From the NCBI GenBank assembly GCA_025963425.1, contig JAOPUQ010000236.1:1-12318 (forward strand): a stretch of 12,318 bases of DNA, written 5' to 3'. This DNA is from Modestobacter sp. Lineage in GTDB: Bacteria > Actinomycetota > Actinomycetes > Mycobacteriales > Geodermatophilaceae. This document shows positions 6,076 through 10,926 of this stretch, in pieces. The notes below the pieces were generated by a model that worked only from the letters and a program-made list of their open reading frames with translations, was not told where the DNA came from and made no database searches. The first letter of the stretch is position 1. Each line of letters starts with the position of its first letter. A program made the position numbers and the translations under genes.

Positions 6076-8379
6076 ATGATCCCGCGGACGTTCGGCCCCT
6101 ACGAGATCGAGTCCCTGCTGGGCTGCGGCGGAATGGGCGAGGTCTACCGCGCCAGGGACACCCGGCGCGAACGACTGGTCGCGCTCAAGGTGCTGCCCCA
6201 GCTCCTCATCAACGACCGTGACTACCTCAACCGGTTCCGTCGGGAGCAACACGTCGCCGCGCGCCTGCGCGAGCCACACGTGATCCCCATCCACGACTTC
6301 GGCGAGATCGACGGCCGGCTGTTCATCGACATGCGACTGGTCGACGGCGAGGACATCGGTTCGCTGCTCGAGCGCAACGGCCCGCTCACCCCGTCGCGCG
6401 CCGTGCACCTCATCGAGCAGATCGGGGAAGCGCTCGCCGCCGCGCACGCCGACGGCCTCGTCCACCGGGACGTCAAACCGTCGAACGTCCTGGTGACGCC
6501 CGCGGGCTTCGTCTACGTGGTCGACTTCGGCATCGCCCGGTCGATCGGCATGACGAGGACGTCGCTGACGATCACCGGGGCCACGATCGGCACCCTCGAC
6601 TACATGGCCCCAGAGCGGTTCACGAACCAGCCGATCGACGGCCGGTCGGACACCTACTCGCTGGCCTGCCTGCTGTACGAGTGCCTGACCTGCTCGCGGC
6701 CCTTCCCCGGCGAAGACCTGCCCTCCCTCATGTACGCCCATCTCTACGACGCGCCGCCGCAGGCGAGCAGCATCTCGGCCGGCGTGCCCCCGGCGCTGGA
6801 CGAGGTGATCGGCCGGGGCATGGCGAAGCGCCCGGAGGACAGGTACGAGACCACGCTGGAGTTCACCGGGGCGGCCGGGAAGGCTCTCCAGACACCCAGC
6901 CCGGCTGTGCCCGCTCCCCTCACCGCCGGCCCCACATACGTTGCCGCCGCCGGCGATGCCGCGGCGGCCCCAGCCCCAGCCCCAGCCCCTGCCCCTGCCG
7001 AGCAGGACGACGCCCCGGCTGCCTTCCGGCCCACTCACGTCGTGGCCCCCCTGCCGATCGGCGCACTGGGGATCACGTCGGAGAACGGAGGCCACCGGTC
7101 GGTGGACCAGCTCCCGACACCGTCCGGATCCACCCAACCGCCCGTGGGGCAGCCGGTCGGCAGCGGTGCCGGCACCGGTGGCGGCACCGGTAGCGGCAGT
7201 GGTGGAGGCAGCGGTGGGGGCAGCGCGCCTCCTCCACCGCCCGCCGAGGAACGACCGGGTAGCGGCGCGTCAGGCAGCCCCGCTCGGCACCGGCATCGCG
7301 CGTGGGCCCTCATGGCCCTCGTCACCGCGGTGGTGGTCGCGCTCGTCCTGGTCAGTGTGATGGTCCTTCGTCCTTCCGGTGACCGCGGAGGCAACAGCGC
7401 GGACCAGGCGTCGACCGGGTCGCCGGCCGCACAGAGCAGCACGGCACCGCCCGAGATCGCGCAGAGCGTGCCGATCCCGTCGGCGGGCGGCGTCGTGCCC
7501 GTGGGGGCGACCCCCGGCTACATCCAGGTCGCGCCGAACGGACGCTTCGCCTACATCGCCAACCGCGACGCAGGCGTCGTCACCGTGCTCGACACGACTC
7601 TGGCGACGGTGACCGCGACCATCCCGATCGAGGCCGGTCCGCCGCAGTTCATCACCTTCTCCCCCGATGGCCGGACCGCGTACGTCACCGTCTTCAACAA
7701 GGACTTCACGACCAACGTCGTCGTCTTCCTGGACACCGCGACCAACAAGCCCGTCAAGACCGTCCCGGTCGGCAAACGGCCCTTCGCGCCGGCGACCACC
7801 CCGGACGGGCGCCTGCTGTACGTGCCGAGTCACAACGACGGACGCGTCGACATCGTGGACACGACCAGCGGGGAGGTCGTCGGCGGCGTCGCGACGCCAC
7901 CCAATCCGCACTGGGTGGTCTTCAGCAACGACGGCCGGTTCTTCTACACCGCTGACCACGAGTCCGGTGTGGTGACGGTCTTCGACGCTGCCACCAACGG
8001 CCTCATCACGGAGATTCCGGTCGGGGTGTCGCCGCACAGCCTGGCCATCTCCCCGGACGGTTCCCGTCTCTCGGTGGTGAACTTCGACAGCAACACACTC
8101 TCGGTGATCGACACGGCCACCAACACCGTCGTCGCCACCGTCGACATCGGACTCCGCCCACAGGACGTCACCTATGCCCCCGATGGCGGGCACCTCTACA
8201 CCGCCAACGTCGACGACGGCACGGTCGACGTGGTCGACACGGCGACCAACGTCGTGACGGCGCGGATCCCGACCGGCAACTCACCGAGCAGCATCTCGGT
8301 GCTGCCGAACGGCCGGCAGGCGTACGTCACCAACCTCGCGGACGGCACGGTCCGGGTACTCGACATCACCGCGGTCTGA
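6076..8379 (+). CDS. Membrane Ser/Thr protein kinase with extracellular seven-bladed YVTN/YncE-type propeller
   Basis: This 767-residue receptor kinase has a complete catalytic domain at ~9-270: glycine loop GCGGMGEVY (16-24), Lys38 in VALKVL, Glu57, HRD at 130-132 followed by VKPSN, DFG at 150-152, and APE at 178-180. Thr165 and Thr167 sit where PknB carries its activating Thr-x-Thr. A flexible linker (~270-408) contains an Ala-Pro run and a Gly/Ser/Thr tract. One membrane helix spans 409-431. Residues ~477-767 form seven repeats of ~40 residues with the pattern P-x-x-(5-6)-PDG-R-x-x-Y-(5-8)-V-x-V-x-DT-x-T, matching YVTN/YncE-type propeller blades. AGGGAG lies 9 bases before the ATG. By analogy with PknD, which has a six-bladed NHL propeller, the outside part probably binds a ligand or cell-wall component. 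The FHA-ABC protein upstream is the likely phosphorylation target. Convergent genes follow, so it ends its transcription unit. Confidence 0.93.
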   Translation: MIPRTFGPYEIESLLGCGGMGEVYRARDTRRERLVALKVLPQLLINDRDYLNRFRREQHVAARLREPHVIPIHDFGEIDGRLFIDMRLVDGEDIGSLLERNGPLTPSRAVHLIEQIGEALAAAHADGLVHRDVKPSNVLVTPAGFVYVVDFGIARSIGMTRTSLTITGATIGTLDYMAPERFTNQPIDGRSDTYSLACLLYECLTCSRPFPGEDLPSLMYAHLYDAPPQASSISAGVPPALDEVIGRGMAKRPEDRYETTLEFTGAAGKALQTPSPAVPAPLTAGPTYVAAAGDAAAAPAPAPAPAPAEQDDAPAAFRPTHVVAPLPIGALGITSENGGHRSVDQLPTPSGSTQPPVGQPVGSGAGTGGGTGSGSGGGSGGGSAPPPPPAEERPGSGASGSPARHRHRAWALMALVTAVVVALVLVSVMVLRPSGDRGGNSADQASTGSPAAQSSTAPPEIAQSVPIPSAGGVVPVGATPGYIQVAPNGRFAYIANRDAGVVTVLDTTLATVTATIPIEAGPPQFITFSPDGRTAYVTVFNKDFTTNVVVFLDTATNKPVKTVPVGKRPFAPATTPDGRLLYVPSHNDGRVDIVDTTSGEVVGGVATPPNPHWVVFSNDGRFFYTADHESGVVTVFDAATNGLITEIPVGVSPHSLAISPDGSRLSVVNFDSNTLSVIDTATNTVVATVDIGLRPQDVTYAPDGGHLYTANVDDGTVDVVDTATNVVTARIPTGNSPSSISVLPNGRQAYVTNLADGTVRVLDITAV
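6970..6999 (+). repeat. Ala-Pro coding microrepeat in the kinase linker
   Basis: A short tandem run of 6-base units (CCAGCC, later CCTGCC) encodes about five Ala-Pro pairs in the cytoplasmic linker. Such runs form stiff extended spacers and often vary in length between strains. Confidence 0.7.
7160..7227 (+). repeat. Gly/Ser/Thr-rich coding repeat in the kinase linker
   Basis: Imperfect GGC-AGC/ACC-GGT units encode a Gly-Ser-Gly-Thr tract followed by a run of prolines, all before the membrane helix. It is a flexible, probably disordered spacer and likely prone to slippage. Confidence 0.7.
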
Positions 8380-8409
8380 CCGGGCCCCCTGCCTGCCCCG
8401 CCCTCGGGT

Positions 8410-8484
8410 CTCGTCGACCAGCCGTCGAGTCGACCAGCCGTCTCGTCGACCAGCCGTCGAGTCGATCAGCCGTCGATCAGCCGT
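8410..8484. repeat. 16-bp tandem repeat (4 copies plus a partial) at a convergent gene junction
   Basis: Copies are at 8410-8425, 8426-8441, 8442-8457 and 8458-8473, with an 11-base partial at 8474-8484. The core TCGACCAGCCGT is constant apart from one C-to-T change in copy 4. The first four bases alternate CTCG, CGAG, CTCG, CGAG, so the true unit is 32 bp, present twice. Each 32-bp unit contains TCGAC-CAGCC-GTCGA, a 5-bp stem with a 5-base loop. The array sits between the kinase stop (8379) and the lipoprotein stop (8477-8479), and the lipoprotein stop lies inside the partial copy. It may act as a two-way terminator or a binding site, or be a slippage product. Confidence 0.85.
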
Positions 8485-8710
8485 TGCCGACGGTCCGCCC
8501 CGACTCGCGGCTGTTCTCCGGGATCCGGTCGCTGAGGTCGGGCAGGTTGCCCTGGGACACCCCGCCCGGGTCGTTGCCGCTGCGGTTCTTGGGGTTGTTC
8601 GCGGAGGTGCCGATGTTCCCGTCGACCGGGCCACACGCCGTCAGGGTCCCGCCGCCCACGAGCACCACGAAAGCCGCGAGCAGCGCCGCCACGGACCGTC
8701 GAATGGTCAT
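8477..8710 (-). CDS. Small secreted lipoprotein of unknown function
   Basis: This 77-residue precursor has a basic start (MTIRR), a hydrophobic core at ~7-20 and lipobox L23-T24-A25-C26, so the mature lipid-anchored part is only ~52 residues. The mature region is rich in Asn, Gly, Ser and Pro (DGNIGTSANNPKNRSG and NLPDLSDRIPENSR) and looks disordered. I recognise no domain. There is no Shine-Dalgarno sequence before the ATG. Instead TAGGTT lies 6 bases upstream, the arrangement of a leaderless transcript. The stop codon is inside the neighbouring tandem repeat, so changes in that array could alter the C-terminus. The signal peptide and lipobox make it a convincing gene despite its size. Confidence 0.8.
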   Translation of the reverse strand: MTIRRSVAALLAAFVVLVGGGTLTACGPVDGNIGTSANNPKNRSGNDPGGVSQGNLPDLSDRIPENSRESGRTVGNG

Positions 8711-8716
8711 GACCGG

Positions 8717-8722
8717 AACCTA
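8717..8722 (-). promoter_or_regulatory. Candidate -10 element of a leaderless lipoprotein transcript
   Basis: TAGGTT on the minus strand matches TANNNT and ends 6 bases before the ATG at 8710, so transcription would begin at or near the start codon. No good -35 was found. The 16 bases through the ATG match those at 10821-10836 in 13 positions. Confidence 0.45.
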
Positions 8723-8805
8723 GGCAGCCGGCAACTGCCCCGCTACGTCCATTGGTCACCAGTCGACATACCTGACCGCCCGGATCCCGCTGACCCGGAC
8801 GGCGA

Positions 8806-9321
8806 TCAGCCGACCGGCGCCGTCCGCCGGACGGTCAGGTGCGGGGTGACGGCCAGGGTCTGGGCGACCACGCAGTACCGCTCGGTCAGCGACGCCAGCT
8901 TCTCCAGCGTGCTGTCGTCGGCGTCGGTGTCCAGGTCGGCGAACACCTCGATGTCGCGCATGCCCACCGGCGCGCCCCGGGAGACGCCGAGCGTGCCGCG
9001 GGCATCCATCTGGCCCCGCGCGGTGAACGAGGCGCTGCGCACCTCGATGCCCATCGCCGTCGCCACGCTGCGCAGCGTCACCCCGGCGCAGCCGAGCAGC
9101 GCCTGCAGCAGCATGTCCCCGGAGCAGGCGTCCGAGCCGTCGCCGCCGGTGAACGGGTGCAGCCCGGCGCGCACCGGGCCGGCCCAGGTCTCCACGGTCG
9201 CGGTGACGCCCGGATCGGTCCAGGCGGCGCGGGCCTCCATCGGCGCGCACGCCGTCGCGGGGTCGTCGCGGTACCGCTGCTTGAGTGGGGTCTGCAGTGC
9301 GCGGAGTTCAGCGGCGTCCAC
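8806..9321 (-). CDS. OsmC-family protein
   Basis: This 171-residue soluble protein has the OsmC/Ohr fold signature: LLQALLGCAG with Cys78 on the central helix and TERYCVVAQTL with Cys150. In the family these two cysteines form the thiol pair that reduces organic hydroperoxides using lipoyl or other thiol donors. The sequence DACSGDMLLQAL takes the place of the usual NPEELL motif, which marks the OsmC-like subgroup of less certain substrate rather than classical OsmC or Ohr. Cys66 in this motif is an extra cysteine. The start is GTG at 9321, with GGAGG 8 bases upstream. It lies downstream of a broken hydrolase and an intact one on the same strand, separated by 104 bp from the remnant, and is probably in the same unit. 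Peroxidase activity is inferred from the cysteines only. Confidence 0.88.
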   Translation of the reverse strand: MDAAELRALQTPLKQRYRDDPATACAPMEARAAWTDPGVTATVETWAGPVRAGLHPFTGGDGSDACSGDMLLQALLGCAGVTLRSVATAMGIEVRSASFTARGQMDARGTLGVSRGAPVGMRDIEVFADLDTDADDSTLEKLASLTERYCVVAQTLAVTPHLTVRRTAPVG

Positions 9322-9368
9322 GGTCGGATCCTCCAGCCAGACGGGTCAGGCCCCCGATGCTCGTCCGT

Positions 9369-9403
9369 CCGGCGCGCCGGTGCCACGCGGCCGGGTGACC
9401 CGG
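9369..9403. repeat. Two adjacent GC palindromes upstream of the OsmC gene
   Basis: CCGGCGCGCCGG (9369-9380) is a perfect 12-bp palindrome. CCGGG-TGA-CCCGG (9391-9403) is a 5-bp stem with a 3-base loop. They lie between the hydrolase remnant and the OsmC start and could be a partial terminator or operator. No T-tract is present. Confidence 0.35.
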
Positions 9404-9425
9404 AGCTGCCCGGCCCCGGCAGCGG

Positions 9426-9570
9426 TCAGGACCGGGCCCCCGGGGCGGCCATCCCCCGCGCGTGCGCCAGCGCCCACTCCAGCGCGTGGTCGGCGACCTG
9501 CTCCCAGCCCGGCAGCAGCGGGGGTCATCCAGAGTCCGTGCACCAGCACGATGGGCGGCTTCGCGGACAC
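9426..9570 (-). pseudogene. Remnant of an alpha/beta hydrolase gene with a large internal deletion
   Basis: The start region is intact: GGAGG sits in the last codons of the upstream hydrolase, GTG is at 9570, and the first 17 residues read MSAKPPIVLVHGLWMTP, a typical alpha/beta hydrolase opening with the HG oxyanion motif. Right after position 9520 that frame degenerates to Ala/Gly/Arg-rich sequence. A shift of one base at 9519/9518 gives LLPGWEQVADHALEWALAHA, ending at a TGA at 9428-9426. This resembles the extreme C-terminus of the same kind of hydrolase (GWEEVADYALDWA in proteins I recall). The roughly 200 residues between, including any nucleophile Ser, Asp and His, are absent. The GTG is one base past the stop of the intact hydrolase, so it was a coupled operon gene. 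The frame read through as 74 residues is unlikely to be functional. Confidence 0.72.
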
Positions 9571-9571
9571 G

Positions 9572-10393
9572 TCAGGCCTCCAGGAAGGCGAGGAGTTCGG
9601 CGTTGAACTGCTTCTCGTGCTCGCCGACCAGCCCGTGCGGGGCCCCGGCGTGGACCTTGAGCGTCGCGTCGGGCACCAGCTGCGCGGACTTCATCGCCGA
9701 GGCGACGATCGGCACGATCTGGTCGTCGTCCCCGTGCACGATCAGGGTGGGGACGTCGATGGCCTTCAGGTCCTCGGTGAAGTCGGTCTCGGAGAACGCC
9801 GCGATGCACTCCAGGGCACCGCGGATCCCGACCTGCATGCTCTGCAGCCAGAACTCGTCGCGCTTGCCCTGCGAGACCACGGCGCCGTCCCGGTTGGCAC
9901 CGTAGAACGGCGCGGACAGCTCCGCGTAGAACTGCGACCGGTCGCCCGCCACCCCGGCGCGGAGGCGGTCGAAGGCGTCGATCGGCAGGCCCTCGGGGTT
10001 CGCGTCGGTCTTCAGCATCAGCGGCGGGACGGCGCCGAGCAGCACCGCCTTGGCGACCCGTCCGGTGCCATGCCGGCCCAGGTAGCGGGTGACCTCACCG
10101 CCGCCGGTGGAGTGTCCGACCAGGACGACGTCGCGCAGGTCCAGCCGCTCGATCAGCCCGGCCAGGTCGTCGGCGTAGGTGTTCATCTCGTTGCCGTCCC
10201 AGGGCTGGGAGGAGCGGCCGTGCCCGCGCCGGTCGTGGGCGATCGCCCGGTAGCCGTGTGCCGCGACCAGCTCCAGCTGGGCGTCCCAGGCGTCGGCGTT
10301 CAGCGGCCAGCCGTGGCTGAAGACCACCGGCCGGCCGGCTCCCCAGTCCTTGAAGAAGATGCCGACGCCGTCCTCGGTGGTGTGGGTGCCCAT
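9572..10393 (-). CDS. Alpha/beta hydrolase, non-heme haloperoxidase/arylesterase type
   Basis: This 273-residue cytosolic hydrolase has the classic order of motifs: oxyanion HGWPLN at 27-32, DRRGHGRS at 54-61, nucleophile elbow GHSTGG with Ser95, acid Asp224 in HGDDDQIVP and His253 in GAPHGL. These are the triad and surrounding sequences of the cofactor-free chloroperoxidase group, which hydrolyses esters and, with acetate and peroxide, forms peracetic acid that can halogenate. Natural roles are usually ester or lactone hydrolysis. The start at 10393 has GGAGGA 5 bases upstream; the frame extends further to 10681 but that part is low-complexity. The length is normal. It is the first intact gene of a unit that continues into the hydrolase remnant and probably the OsmC gene, a peroxide-linked neighbour. 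Confidence 0.92.
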   Translation of the reverse strand: MGTHTTEDGVGIFFKDWGAGRPVVFSHGWPLNADAWDAQLELVAAHGYRAIAHDRRGHGRSSQPWDGNEMNTYADDLAGLIERLDLRDVVLVGHSTGGGEVTRYLGRHGTGRVAKAVLLGAVPPLMLKTDANPEGLPIDAFDRLRAGVAGDRSQFYAELSAPFYGANRDGAVVSQGKRDEFWLQSMQVGIRGALECIAAFSETDFTEDLKAIDVPTLIVHGDDDQIVPIVASAMKSAQLVPDATLKVHAGAPHGLVGEHEKQFNAELLAFLEA

Positions 10394-10554
10394 GCCGTCC
10401 TCCAGGTCGAGTGGCTCATCGGGGCAGCCGCACGTCCTCGCCGACCTCGGCTGCGCACCCCGAGCCTGGCCCGCCCACCGGGCTCCCGGCTGGGCTCTGC
10501 CTGCACACTTCCTGGCCCTGCGTGCACGAACCGGGGACACCGCGTTTCCGGCAC

Positions 10555-10576
10555 CCCGGCGGGACCGCCCGCCGGG
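10555..10576 (-). terminator. Strong 9-bp hairpin just after the 81-residue gene
   Basis: CCCGGCGGG and CCCGCCGGG are perfect complements around a 4-base loop, starting one base after the stop codon at 10578. There is no T-tract, but U-less hairpins are common 3' structures in actinobacteria. It would separate this gene from the hydrolase unit. Confidence 0.6.
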
Positions 10577-10577
10577 C

Positions 10578-10823
10578 TCAGCCGCCGAGCAGCGCCGGGT
10601 CGGGGGTCGCCTCCTCGAGGTCGTCCACGAGGAGCACCCGGTGCAGCGGGTACATCTCGATCCGGTCCGCGTCGCCTCCACCGGTCGTCACGGTGAGCCA
10701 GCCGGTCGGGCCGAAGCGCACGATCCGGTGTTCCAGCTCCAGCTGGCCGGAGGGGTGCGCGTCGTCCTGGACGGTGACCGTGCCCCGGTAGAGGTGCCGG
10801 TCGTTCAGGGTGGTGATGTCCAT
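10578..10823 (-). CDS. Small protein of unknown function (81 residues)
   Basis: I do not recognise this protein. It begins MDITTLNDRHLYRGTVTV and alternates short polar and hydrophobic stretches (ELEHRIVRFG, GWLTVTTGG, IEMYPLHRVLLVDD), which suggests a small all-beta fold with five or six strands. It ends with an acidic, Pro-containing tail. It has no signal peptide, membrane helix or cysteine. Codon use and the balanced, non-repetitive composition support a real gene, as does the hairpin right after its stop. There is no Shine-Dalgarno sequence. A TAGCGT hexamer ends 6 bases before the ATG, suggesting a leaderless transcript. It lies 103 bp downstream of the PucR gene and 184 bp upstream of the hydrolase, all on the same strand. 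Confidence 0.7.
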   Translation of the reverse strand: MDITTLNDRHLYRGTVTVQDDAHPSGQLELEHRIVRFGPTGWLTVTTGGGDADRIEMYPLHRVLLVDDLEEATPDPALLGG

Positions 10824-10829
10824 GACGGG

Positions 10830-10835
10830 ACGCTA
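10830..10835 (-). promoter_or_regulatory. Candidate -10 element of a leaderless transcript for the 81-residue protein
   Basis: TAGCGT on the minus strand fits TANNNT and ends 6 bases before the ATG at 10823. The spacing and the flanking CTAG and GTCATG are the same as at the lipoprotein gene. No strong -35 is visible. Confidence 0.45.
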
Positions 10836-10926
10836 GTGCCGCCGCCGCCCTCGTGTGTCCGGCGCGGCCGGGGTGGAGCACCGTCCGACCCCGTGCCGCA
10901 GCCGGCGTCGACCCGCCGCCGCCCCG

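Noticed and set aside
4192..7137. 981-residue minus-strand open frame
   Set aside because: It runs opposite the transporter and kinase genes. Its composition (Asp/Arg/Gly/Val runs) is the usual mirror of GC-rich coding sequence, and it crosses the intergenic gap with no start signal.
8410..8484. CRISPR-like array
   Set aside because: Copies are directly abutting with no unique spacers, the unit is only 16 bp, and no cas gene is near.
8281..8634. 117-residue minus-strand frame over the repeat and lipoprotein gene
   Set aside because: It overlaps the lipoprotein, which has a signal peptide and lipobox, and it runs into the end of the kinase gene without any motif.
9346..9570. Functional 74-residue protein instead of a pseudogene
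   Set aside because: After residue 17 the frame becomes Ala/Gly/Arg-rich, while the neighbouring frame reads as a plausible hydrolase C-terminus, so a broken gene explains it better.
10394..10681. Longer start for the alpha/beta hydrolase
   Set aside because: The added 96 residues are Arg/Gly/Cys-rich and overlap the 81-residue gene. ATG at 10393 has GGAGGA upstream and begins where the family begins.
8846..10696. 616-residue plus-strand open frame
   Set aside because: It spans three minus-strand genes and their gaps, has no motif, and its composition changes abruptly along its length.
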